This document shows positions 18,895 to 28,335 of a stretch of DNA of 64,000 nt, piece by piece. The DNA lies in assembly GCA_032622095.1 (NCBI GenBank), contig CP136064.1, positions 46,453,573 through 46,517,572 on the forward strand. Reading direction: 5' to 3'. The DNA is from Siphonodentalium dalli. Lineage: Eukaryota > Mollusca > Scaphopoda > Gadilida > Siphonodentaliidae. Position 1 is the first letter of the stretch, and each line of letters opens with the position of its first letter. The translations under genes were made by a program, and so were the position numbers. The notes beneath the pieces are model-generated. The model did no database searches and had not been told where the DNA came from. It saw only the letters and a list, made by a program, of their open reading frames with translations.

Positions 18895-21800
18895 GTGAAA
18901 ATTTATCCATGCAACTCATTTATCATTTATTTATTATCGATTTGAACCCCACATTTTCTAAATAGATTCTCCATTCACTTATAAAAGTATATATATAGAA
19001 AATGCATGGCTTGCAATTTCTGTGTCTGCATGATTTTGTCATATTTTTTATTTATCGTGAATTTTGGAAATCGGTCTCAGATTTTAAAATTAACGGCAAT
19101 CGTTTTAAGATGGCTGGGGAGCATAACTACTATTAGTTACATCTAACACTATCTCTTCATGAGCCATGCATTTATGTCTATAAATAGGTTATTAGCATTG
19201 ACATTTTGGCGAAATATCAGGAGTGAATTTCTTTATCTTCGATGAAATTGGAAAAGGAAGTTCACTGGGATTACAAAATTAGGACTGCCCGCTTGTAGTT
19301 ACAGCTAACAGTATCTCTTGATGACCCATGCATTTATTTCTATAAATACGTCATTATAATTGACATTTTGACGAATTTTCCGAAGTTAACTTGTTTATCT
19401 TCGACGAAAATGGAAAAGGAAGTTATAAACAACGTTCATTGGCATTACAGAGTTTGGACTGTCCGCTTTCTAACTAAACAAACAAGCTATTAAATAAATT
19501 GGACAGCTATGATCGGACATTTGTAAGATCATTAAATTTCACCAATAAGTCTAATGCTGATATACCGATATTGCAACAAGTATCGTACAGGGTATAGTTT
19601 CAGATTGGCCGTGACTTCTGGCGGCAATCCGATTGCGCGAAATGAGCCTGTTACTATAAATAGATAAATAATAGTAGTTGAGTAGGATAGTATCGTAAAA
19701 ATAGTATAGCAGCCAATCAGAATGCGAGAAATGCACGTGAGATGTAATATATTGGAATAGACTATTATTTATTTGGGGGGGGGGGTGCAGCAAATATTAG
19801 CAGATGGTAGACAAGCGAACACCATGGGATTGATTGTTGCTAACCTAATACGTACACGATTAGATAGCGAACGATACTTAAGGTTAGGATTACATTTCGG
19901 AATAAGTATCCAGCGTTAAAGATACGGGTGGCGTTGGCGGTGGGTATGTTAAAGATACGGGTGGCGTTGGCGGTGGGTATGCTGTTAAAATATTCAGATC
20001 CGTCAAAAACCCGCCATAAACAGAAAGAATAGTAATATATAGACAGACTTTGTTCTTATAACAATCAGAAATATGGCATAAACAGTATGTTATTGTCAAA
20101 TGTTTTCCTCTGTTATGTAAACAAAAGCAAAAATAAAACGTCATATATAGAACCTGGCTTTTGTTTAGATCCGGATATTGTAAACATACAGAGCGTTATT
20201 TGTTACTGTTTTCCTGATATGGAAATAATAAAGAGCTTTTACATCATTTGTGTGTGATTAACCAATAGAATTGCGCCGTGTTATGTAAACAGAAGCAAAA
20301 TTTCTGTAACACGAGCAGGTTCTTGTGACTTGTTTATATATACACCATCGTACGTCTTGACGACAATATACTATTTACGCGCTGATTATGTTTAGCATAT
20401 GAACAAAACTATATATATTTTAATATTCCTTCCGTTGATGGTGATTTGAACAAATATGAATATTTCTGCAACGAACGCCGGTCGTGCCTTTAATGGGAAG
20501 GGTGATAACTCTATATATAATTACTTTGACGAAATAACGGAGATTTGTTTGAAAGAATTTACAACACCACAACTCATCGACTATGGCGAAATATAAGTCA
20601 AATTCTCTTTATCGGGTTGTGCGTTAAACACTACTTGGCACTCAAAACCTTCAGAGACACACCAACCAATACAGTCTGGTCTCAGCTGCCTCCTCATCTG
20701 CGCACGCACTTCACAACCAGGTCAACGGGTTCTGACACTCGCACATGAGTGGAAGGCGGCATTTCACCATAGATAGTTGAGGAGCCCCAACCGACCTTAA
20801 GTCAACCGGCTGGCATTGCACCATCTTCCTAGAGTTGAGCCCGTAGTACAAGCCCGGAATACAACAGACTAAGGCAACTGGAGTCCATGCAAGCACTAAC
20901 TAGGACAATAAGTACAACTATTCACAACTCAAAAGAATATATTTATATCAACGCACAAAAATCACACACAGAAATCAACGTAAGTCTTCTCCGCCGGTCC
21001 TAGTTCGGAATGGGGGGGGGGGCTTTGCTTCTTGCTTTGGTGGCATCCACCCCATGCACAGTACTGTGCGTGGGCATATATCAATCTCACAAACCCTACA
21101 AACGCTCTTCAGCGGAATTACGGCATTCAAAAGTGGGTTGTAGGAGAGGGCCGACGACCCTTTCAAATCTTCCCGGGTATCATCCCAAACTCCAAACTTG
21201 TTCGGGTGCGTGCGTCTGTGGGAAGTTTGGGAAACGCTCTTTAAAAGATTATCTTCATACATCTCCGTTATTTCGTTAATAATCCGAGCCTCAATCCTAA
21301 CCTCGCGTGCCATGTGCTATTGCGAATTAATAGCAATCGCTATCTAGTCGTGAACCGCGATTAAGTATCTTTCGCTATCCAATCGTGAGCGAAATGACTG
21401 TTTCAGATGTTTCAAAGCAAGTTTCGGGAAACGTACAGTGCTATACTGACTGAATGAATTACATATATATCTCATTGTGCGCATAGAAACGATGTGGCAT
21501 AAAATCTAAATCAACGAGCGGTATACAACGCCATAATTATGTTCAAGGGTTATATTTACTAGTTAGCCCCCATATGTGGAGAGCATATTCATAATATATG
21601 AATATCTGCATAAGCGTTCCATTTAATTTGACAAATTCCGAAGGAGATGAATAGAAGTGTCGAATTCAACGTTAAGGTCATCCTTCAAAAGAACAGGGCG
21701 CAGTTCAGGATAAATTCTCTTTCAGGGGACGCATGTCCGATGACCGTGTCCCATAGGTAGTACGCAGTGAATGGGCGAGATTGTTCATTTGTTAAGAATC

Positions 21801-21997
21801 GCACTCGGTCGAATTATCGCCTCTCGCAAAATCACACACACAAAGAAGAAGGAATTGTTAGGCTATACCTATTTATACATTTGGAAGGCCCGTGAGATCG
21901 CATATGGCGAGGTTGCATGGATGCGTTGAATGCATGCGCCTGATCCCGGTCTTTGTGCCGTTTCTAAATGGATGTGGTAAATTTTCCATATATTTTA
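18895..21997 (+). other. Intron before the terminal ShK exon
   Basis: Holds the unit-3 copy of the paired repeat, a poly-G tract (about 19776), the full K1 MITE (19916-20493), a G10 tract near 21011 and otherwise unrecognised sequence. The 20500-21990 part has only low-support open frames. A short GGG...ATAG|GTAGTA segment at 21726-21756 has splice-like edges but the wrong phase. No exon is called. Confidence 0.5.
19916..20493. mobile_element. K1 TTAA MITE, complete, unit 3
   Basis: TTAA-AGATACGGGTGGCG at the left and CGTGCCT-TTAA at the right. This is the reference copy showing where the triplication breakpoint (20448, at GAACA) falls inside the element. Confidence 0.75.
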
Positions 21998-22003
21998 TTT
22001 CAG

Positions 22004-22134
22004 TTCCATGCACCGACTCGGCCCCAGGACCAGTTTGTAGAAGATTGAAAAGGAGAGGAAAGTGTTACAACAGGAATATGTCCACTTTCACTCACCAATG
22101 CAAGGCTACATGTGGACTTTGTTCTTCGGCATAG
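22004..22134 (+). CDS. Terminal ShK (ShKT) domain exon
   Basis: Acceptor TTTTATTTCAG at 22003, phase-1 entry, stop TAG at 22132-22134. It encodes a complete six-cysteine ShK domain with spacing C-x8-C-x8-C-x11-C-x3-C-x2-C, starting P-C-T-D-S and ending T-C-G-L-C-S-S-A. The C-x-D start, the R-G-K-C middle and the C-K-A-T-C-G-L-C end are textbook for the family. ShK domains sit at the C terminus of many secreted metalloproteases, CAP proteins and tyrosinases; the three disulfides would be 1-6, 2-4 and 3-5. The domain call is firm and the host protein's function is unknown. Confidence 0.9.
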
Positions 22135-22186
22135 AGATCGACAAGATTACACAAAGGTACAGTAATGCCCTAATTAATCGACTCCT

Positions 22187-22587
22187 TTAACCCGTTACCC
22201 AACAAACCGGCCAAAACCGGCCAAATAAAGCTTCAACAGCCTATAATATCTTCGGTCTGTCTCAATAGAACCATACAAATATGGATATCATTGGAACCGG
22301 CTCCTTGACCACATTGTGATAGTTACAGTTATGCCCTGTGCCAATGCATTCTCTTATATATGCGAGTCGACCATAGGTCGCCTCGCATATATAAGAGAAT
22401 GCATTGGCCTAAAAAAATCTTTTTTTTAACACTTTTTACCATTATTTTCTTACATTCTTTAACAATTTTATAATTTTTAATGTGTAAAGCCAATGCATTC
22501 TCTTATATATGCGAGGCGACCTATGGTCGACTCGCATATATAATAGAATGCATTGGCACAGGGCCCTTCTGTTGGTTAAAGGGTTAA
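22187..22587. mobile_element. TTAA-CCC...GGG-TTAA MITE (piggyBac-like), nested
   Basis: TTAA at 22187-22190 and 22584-22587 flank an element starting CCCGTTACCCAAC and ending GGTTAAAGGG. The empty site is visible in the 30460 copy of the host MITE (CTTCTTAACCACAGC). TTAA target and CCY termini are the piggyBac rule. Internally it carries two ~69-bp GCCAATGCATTCTC hairpins like those in the GTGACCCGCC family. An inverted sister copy is at 25650-26003. Confidence 0.75.
22224..22229 (+). promoter_or_regulatory. Candidate polyadenylation signal AATAAA inside a MITE
   Basis: First AATAAA after the stop codon, 90 bases downstream. It lies within the TTAA-CCC element inserted at 22187, so if used, the gene's 3' end is supplied by the transposon. 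Confidence 0.4.
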
Positions 22588-22697
22588 CCACATCAAAATT
22601 ATGGGTAACTTTTCAGGATTTAGTCGGAAATATGGCTTGTTTCCATTTCTGTACTTGCGGTGATATGGCTCATTTGAACTTTTGAATTATGTGTACA

Positions 22698-23225
22698 TTA
22701 AAGGTGGATTATCTCTTTGTAAACATGTATTATATAGTTACCGGGGTATAAAATATTAGATTTGAATCGAAGACTCCTGTCCGGAAATGCTTCTATCGAT
22801 TAATATTCATTTTATTTCGAATATTTTCTGGTCTAAAAAGGTGTGTTTGTTCAGCTAACGAACAATGGTGGTTACTGTTAACAGAGACCAGAAATTATAT
22901 TGTGCAATTTTGTCACAAATAGATGTTAATTATACTCGTTATCGCTTATATCGTTGGAACAAAACAATACAAACAACCAATCTGTGACATTTGACATTCG
23001 TTGCGTAGCCGTGGGAACAGCCCAGTGCTCTATATCGCAATAAGGTCTCATCCGAATGGTCGGTTCTAAAAATAGTAACATAAATGGGCCCGATTTTATA
23101 TTCGAAATAAAATCAATATTAATTGATAGAAGCTTTTCCGGACATAGGTCTTCAGTTCATATCTATTATTTTATACCCACGCAACTATTTAAAATTTGTT
23201 ATTTAAAGAGATAATCCATCTTTAA
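22698..23225. mobile_element. TTAA-AGGTGGATTATCTC MITE (K3 family)
   Basis: Ends TTAA-AGGTGGATTATCTCTTT and AAAGAGATAATCCATCT-TTAA. Subterminal arms also pair (GGGGTATAAAAT... with ATTTTATACCC..., CCGGAAATGCTTCTATC with GATAGAAGCTTTTCCGG). It has no coding capacity. A second, heavily interrupted copy is at about 30090-30875. Confidence 0.75.
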
Positions 23226-23349
23226 ATACGTTTAGCATCGATAATATATGGGTCGATTAATACACGAACTACCGATATACAAACTAAATACAAACTGAAG
23301 CAACTTAACGAAGCCAAAGGTATTTAACAGCCATTTTGGTTTTCTCACA

Positions 23350-23545
23350 CAGATGCAGTTATCAGAATCGATTAATTTCCCAAAAATTAATGCTTACCAC
23401 TGTAAAATTGCCCGAAACGTGTTATTATCAACATGTTGTTCGACAAAATTTGGCATTATTATCGACAGAAAGCCTCTTAAAATATTGTTTACCCCCGAAT
23501 CCAAATAAATAGTACTTGAGGGGCGCTTAGTCGGATTATGCATCA
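23350..23545. mobile_element. Partial K2-family MITE
   Basis: Related to the right half of 54327-54803: shared TTATCAGAATCGATT, CCCAAAA, TTATTATCAACAT and TAGTCGGATTATG-type blocks. The terminal TTAA and AGG end have decayed. Confidence 0.5.
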
Positions 23546-23763
23546 TTATGTAGTTATATGATATATTATTCAATTGTGAAAGAATACACTACATAATGTC
23601 TACATGCACATCAAACTCTGCATTCAAACAGACATGTTCAGTTTACATGTCGATTTAAGGTATCTACTATATTTGTCGTTATTTTTCAGTGGATGATTGG
23701 CAGTCTGTTATCTTTATGATGTCACCTACTCTCCCAGGCTCCGAGAAGGCAACACACCGTCCA

Positions 23764-24952
23764 TGACATTCTGTCGTCGTCAGTAATCCCTGCTTACAGC
23801 TATTGTGTGTATTCACTTGAGACCTTAGCTTGTACTTTAACCAAATAAACAAGTAAACTCCAACATATATGGTTTATGGCGAAACAGGTAGATACCCCAT
23901 AGAAGTTACATTCAAAAATAGATTGCTAAAATTCTGGTTTTCACTTGTCACAAATACACATGGCAAAATGTCAAAATCGCTCTTCACATTGCTGTATAAT
24001 CATAACACAAACGGGATATTCTTTTCACAGTGGATTTACGCAGTTAAAGGAATAATTGATTGTTGCGGGGTGTTTCATGTCTGGGCGAACAAATATTCAC
24101 TTATCAACACGATGTGCATTCTCAAGGATCTCACAAACATTTTAAGAGATCTGTTTATACAAGGGTGGCAAATCGATATATCACTTTCCAGAAAGGGCAT
24201 GTTTTATTCCTTGATTAAGACAGAATTCACTTTCGAAAACTACCTAAATTCTAGTAATCAAAATAACGTATTCACTTTGGCTAGATTCAGAACCAGAAAT
24301 CATAAACTGCCAGTAGAATCGGGAAGTTGGAATAACGTTCCATGAGAGCAGCGTGTATGTACCTCGTGTAATCTGAATGCAATCGGCGACGAAATACACT
24401 GCCTGATTGATTGCCCAATCTTCTCCGATTTGAGGGAATCATTATTTCCTGTCTTTTCGAAAAGTTCATACAGTCTTGGTAAATTGAAAATGCTTTTAAG
24501 GAGCACACGACCATCTGTTTTAATGAAAACGTGCTAAATGATCAAAGAGATTCAAATTTCCGTAGCTGCCTGTTCTCCACGTTAAATCAGGTAGCTATCC
24601 GGGTTAAATCAGATAGCTTCCACCTCGCAGGGCGGCAGCCTGTAAACTGTCATAACACATTTTTTATTCTTATTTGTCAAATCCCGTGTCACGTCCTGAT
24701 GGCAACATATAACTTGAATATGATTAATTAACTATAACTACGTTAACCATCGTCCATCCGCACTTGGCACGGGATAGGTATTGTTTATGTATTCCGTTGT
24801 CTCCGTACCATGTACATTGGCTGGGAGAATAAAGTTTATATTCTGTGGAGAAAAAAAAAATGACATTCTGTCGTCGTCAATAACCCCTGCTTACTACTAT
24901 CGTGTGTATTCACTTGAGACTTTAGCTTGTACTTTAACTAAATAAACAAGTA
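23764..24952 (+). mobile_element. 5'-truncated LINE flanked by 92-bp direct repeats
   Basis: About 1.0 kb of LINE 3' sequence (23856-24860) ends in AATAAAG (about 24828) and an A-tail at 24851-24860. The 92 bases starting TGACATTCTGTCGTCG lie both immediately before it (23764-23855) and immediately after the A-tail (24861-24952), about 92% identical by eye. This is the arrangement of a target-site duplication made by target-primed reverse transcription, but unusually long. Confidence 0.75.
23869..24537 (+). pseudogene. LINE ORF2 C-terminal fragment with one internal stop
   Basis: The frame starts near V-Y-G-E-T-G-R-Y-P, a motif after the reverse transcriptase in jockey/CR1-type LINE proteins. 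It includes F-R-T-R-N-H-K-L-P-V-E-S-G-S-W. A TGA at 24343-24345 sits where arginine is expected (CGA to TGA), then the same frame continues to a TAA at 24535-24537 with a zinc-finger-like C-x2-C-x7-G-D-E-x-H-x4-C-P. So it is a truncated copy, one nonsense change from an open tail. Family assignment beyond LINE is uncertain. Confidence 0.75.
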
Positions 24953-25404
24953 TTCTGATTAATAGGTGGCCATTAAATTTAGAGCGTACCCATGAAAAGC
25001 TGGACTATATTTTCTAAATTTGTTAGATGTCTCTAATAATTATTAGTCACAGTGTAAGTTATTCCTGAGTCCAGGTCAAATTACAGATGCGCTGTTGTAG
25101 ACAGAACACAACGCACATCTTAATCGAGAATCTTTTATGGAATGAGTTGCGGACACGCGAGCATATATTTCACGAAAGCGGAGCGTGGGTGAAAGTAATT
25201 AAGCGCCGTCCGCAACGAGCGCGATTAAAGATTCTAGATTATTATGCAAGTTGTGTTCTGTATTTATTCCAAACCCTTTTGTCTGATAAGTTTAAACCAT
25301 GATTGTGATTGTGATTTAAGTCTGACGAAAGATTGGACATAATTGGTCCATCAACTTGAGCTGACCGTTGACGCCGTGCACGCCATCGCTTCTTGGCAAC
25401 AAGG
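24953..25404. other. Non-coding with a loose inverted repeat
   Basis: Segments around 25115-25160 and 25205-25245 are partly reverse complementary (AATCGAGAATCTTT with AAAGATTCTAG; GTTGCGGAC with GTCCGCAAC). It may be an eroded MITE. No gene is seen. Confidence 0.35.
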
Positions 25405-25589
25405 TACAGTAATGCCCTAATTAATCGACTCCCTAACAACAGCACAATTATGGGTAACTTTTCAGGATTTAGTCGGAAATATGGCTTGGTGCTATTCATC
25501 GGAAAGCTCTCACATTTCCGACTAAATCCTGAAAAATTACCCATAATTCTGCTGTGGTTAAGGAGTCGATTATTTAGAGCATTACTGTA
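25405..25589. mobile_element. TACAGTAATGC-family MITE, intact
   Basis: Begins TACAGTAATGCCCTAATTAA and ends TTTAGAGCATTACTGTA. The arms pair almost throughout, meeting at a centre near GGAAAGCTCTCACA, so the single strand would fold into one long hairpin. Confidence 0.85.
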
Positions 25590-25649
25590 GCTCTGGTTTG
25601 TATTCCCCTTGTGCTATTGAACAATATGTGTTCTATGGTGTGGTTACGT

Positions 25650-26003
25650 TTAACCCTTTACCCAACAGAACGGCCCTGTGCCAATGCATTCTCTTATATA
25701 TGCGAGTCGACCATAGGTCGCCTCGCATATATAAGAGAATGCATTGGCTTAACACATATTAAAAATGATAAAAACAATTTAGGCCAATGCATTCTCTTAT
25801 ATATGCGAGGCGACCTATGGTCGACTCGCATATATAAGAGAATGCATTGGCACATGGCATAACTGTAACCATCACAATGTGGTCAATGAACCGGTTCCAA
25901 TGATATCCATATTTGCATGGTGTTATTGAGACAGACCGAAGATATTTTAGGCTGTTGAAGCTTTATTTGGGCGTTTTTGGCCGTTTTTTGGGTAAAGGGT
26001 TAA
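25650..26003. mobile_element. TTAA-CCC...GGG-TTAA MITE (piggyBac-like)
   Basis: TTAA-CCCTTTACCCAACA at the left and TTGGGTAAAGGG-TTAA at the right. It is inverted relative to the copy at 22187 and shares ATGATATCCATATTTG and the paired GCCAATGCATTCTC hairpins (25680-25748 and 25783-25851). Confidence 0.8.
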
Positions 26004-26352
26004 TACACGTGGCTCGCGTCAACGGGTGTGGAATAAAACGTATTTTTGAAGTTAATGTCCTTTGAATTTGGACTTATTATGTAACAATCCATTTTAAAGA
26101 TTATATTCAATCTATTTTATCACATGGTAGGTTTATTGATATTGATATATGATATATATGCATACAACAAATACTGTAACACAATTTTTCATTGAAATAA
26201 ACTAATTCATATAATCTGATTTGTCAAATATTCTGCCAATATTCTGCCATCATAGGCCAGCGGTCTGAGTTGAATCGTACGCTTACATATATTGCCGCAA
26301 CGAATCGCTGCATTACATGCAAGTAGTGTATGAGATAATTGAGGGAACACAC
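26004..26352. other. AT-rich intergenic, nothing recognised
   Basis: No inverted repeat, exon or known element was seen between the piggyBac-like MITE and the 42-bp array. Confidence 0.4.
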
Positions 26353-26650
26353 TACTTCAAGGGGTTATCTGTCATGTACTTCAAGGGGTTATCTGTCTTC
26401 AAGGGGTTATCTGTCTTCAATGTGTTATATGTCATGTACTTCAAGGGGTTATCTGTCTTCAAGGGGTTATCTGTCATGTACTTCAAGGGGTTATCTGTCT
26501 TCAAGGGGTTATCTGTCATGTACTTCAAGGGGTTATCTGTCTTCAAGGGGTTATCTGTCATGTACTTCAAGGGGTTATCTGTCTTCAAGGGGTTATCTGT
26601 CATGTACTTCAAGGGGTTATCTGTCTTCAAGGGGTTATCTGTCGTTATCT
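26353..26650. repeat. 42-bp minisatellite (two 18-bp monomers plus ATGTAC)
   Basis: The unit is two TTCAAGGGGTTATCTGTC monomers with ATGTAC between pairs; TACTTC recurs at 26437, 26479, 26521, 26563 and 26605. The length is divisible by three, so all frames stay open and give repetitive pseudo-proteins on both strands. The first units are irregular. Confidence 0.95.
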
Positions 26651-26753
26651 GTCAATAATGTGAAAAAGTTAGCCAATTATGACGAACTGCTTTACACGCT
26701 GCTAAGCGATATGCAGCATGTGAAAGTTTAGACTAAACTTTCCGCGAAAATAT

Positions 26754-27203
26754 GTGACCCGCCATATCAAATCCAGTCGTAAGTCGGGATTTTTTTACCC
26801 TGTGCCAATGCATTCTCTTATATATGCGAGTCGACCATATGTCGCCTCGCATATATAAGAGAATGCATTGGCCTAACAATGTTTTACAATTTTAATATTC
26901 TTGTATTCTTTAACAATTTTATAATTTCACCCATACAGAGCCCCAGACAAACATGAGCAGACGACACTCTTCTATATGCTTCTATATATGTGTGGGGCTC
27001 CCTGCAGGGTAATGGCTGTTTTTTATTTTATGTCCTAAAAATTGTCAGAAACATTTATTTTAAAAAAATGATAAAAAATTGTTAGGCACATGCATTCTCT
27101 TATATATGCGAGGCGACCTGTGGTCGACTCGCATATATAAGAGAATGCATTGGCACAGGGTAAAAAAATCCCGACTTACGACTGGATTTGATATGGCGGG
27201 TCA
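26754..27203. mobile_element. Inverted-repeat MITE, GTGACCCGCC family
   Basis: Same structure as 1882-2338: terminal GTGACCCGCCATATC, two inverted ~69-bp hairpins, and the internal GAGCCCC/GGGGCTC palindrome, but with the internal part in the opposite orientation. It shows small changes in one hairpin (CACATGCATTC). Confidence 0.85.
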
Positions 27204-27379
27204 TATATAGTATAAGTATTATAATAGGGAGGTTGGCAACTTAGCTGGACAAGCAATATCAAGAAGCCCAATGCTATGTCGCGAGACCATGGCCCATGGT
27301 AGAACAATTACAGTATGTTGATCAATTCCGCATAACATCAATTCTGAATTAAATACCAGGAGTACGTTTTTGTGTAGCC

Positions 27380-27830
27380 TTCCTAACATGGAATGTCACA
27401 GGCCTCCTAATGAGCTCATCGGCTTACTTAACAAGATTTCTTGAATTTAATCATATCGATGTGGTAGGTGTCAGTGAACACTGGTTACATGAACACAATG
27501 CAGATTATGCACAATGTATCGGTAATCAATATGATTATCACGTTGTCTGTGACGCTTAGCAACGTCTACCCATACAGAGGGGTAGATATTCCGGTGGTGT
27601 TCTACTTATGTGGCATAACAAATACGCAAAATACGATCCCACTCTTCCGATTCCAGATGATAGGATTTCTGGATTCTGGATAGGATTGATCACGCATTGA
27701 TTCCCACTGAAGACTCAGCTCTTATTCCATACATCAAAGTAATCGATGACGTTCCCTAAATGTGTCAAATCATCGCCCAATTATGTTCACAATGCAATTT
27801 CCAGTTGACAATCACGGCCTTTATATACAA
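27380..27830 (+). pseudogene. LINE endonuclease-domain remnant
   Basis: A broken + strand translation reads F-L-T-W-N-V-T-G-L-L, then F-L-E-F-N-H-I-D-V-V-G-V-S-E-H-W-L-H-E-H, then Y-S-G-G-V-L-L-M-W. This is the order of the apurinic endonuclease of LINEs (tWNv.G, idvvgvsEhWL, ggvxxl). Stops and frameshifts occur from about 27556. No adjoining reverse transcriptase is present. Confidence 0.7.
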
Positions 27831-27964
27831 CACCACGAACAATAACACTAAACCGAATTGCAGCACGGGTTCCAAAAATGTTTGAGCTCAAATATGGTAT
27901 CGTACATGGCACTAGAATGTATTGATTATGCTAAGGATGTTGGTCACAAAATGTACGCATGTTT

Positions 27965-28335
27965 CCTGTACACTGAAAAAACATAAGTGTAGAAAATCTA
28001 CACAAAAGAGTAGAATGGCTACTCTTTATTGGTAAAAGTTGATCCAATCCTTTAAAGAGTAGAAATAGAGTAAGAGTAAAAATTACTCTATTTGTGTAAG
28101 TGTGGCTACTCTTTCGTGGTGTATAATTTTACATTTTCCCACACAATATTGTGTAGAAATGGGGTACACAAATGTGTAGAGATTTGTGTACACTGTAGGA
28201 GTAGTTATGTACACATAAAGTGTACTTACCATATCTACACTTTTATGAGTATATTTATTCACACAAATTCTACTACTCTTTTAAGTGTAGAAAAGTACCC
28301 TTTTTGTGTACGATTGTGTACACTTTGATGAGTAT
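27965..28335. repeat. Cluster of GTGTAGA / ACTCTTT motifs, both strands
   Basis: Dense short motifs (AGTGTAG, GTGTACAC, AGAGTAGAA, ACTCTTT and complements) recur every 10-25 bases, opening with ACACTGAAAAAA. Many neighbouring copies are complementary, so extensive folding is possible. No larger unit or clear terminal repeat could be fixed. Confidence 0.5.

Larger units (their letters stand above)
15694..20448 (+). repeat. Tandem triplication, unit 3 (~4.76 kb, long form)
   Basis: Matches units 1 and 2 but contains ~670 additional bases (about 18448-19118) between GAAGGCGA and GCATAACTAC, including an ShK-like exon. Beyond 20448 the K1 MITE continues to its natural end at 20493, so unit 3 holds the original right boundary. 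Confidence 0.95.
666..22134 (+). other. Inferred gene model: secreted Cys-rich / ShK-domain protein
   Basis: Exons in order: leader (755-851), three six-cysteine exons, three Thr-rich linker exons, one degenerate ShK exon and one terminal ShK exon with a stop at 22134. All junctions that can be checked are phase 1 except the leader's 5' side and the donor of the linker exon, which I could not fix. The layout of a Cys-rich module, a Thr linker and ShK domains resembles the C-terminal half of mollusc CAP/CRISP-like and astacin-type secreted proteins. No CAP or protease exon was found in 852-9108. Joining the leader to the rest is inference; the downstream exons are better supported. Confidence 0.4.
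22158..22645. mobile_element. TACAGTAATGC-family MITE, split by a nested insertion
   Basis: Left part TACAGTAATGCCCTAATTAA up to 22186. The right part continues after 22587 with CCACATCAAAATTATGGGTAACTTTTCAGG. The pieces align with the intact copies at 25405-25589 and 30460-30676. The 3' arm is incomplete. Confidence 0.7.

Noticed and set aside
21727-21756. Short segment with CAG acceptor and GTAGTA donor
   Set aside because: 31 bases changes the phase and would break the phase-1 chain; no homology.
22004-22134. Calling the ShK protein a toxin
   Set aside because: The ShK fold is common in secreted enzymes and CAP proteins; nothing here shows channel-blocking or venom use.
26317-26731. Long repetitive frames on both strands
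   Set aside because: Produced by a 42-bp minisatellite whose period is divisible by three.
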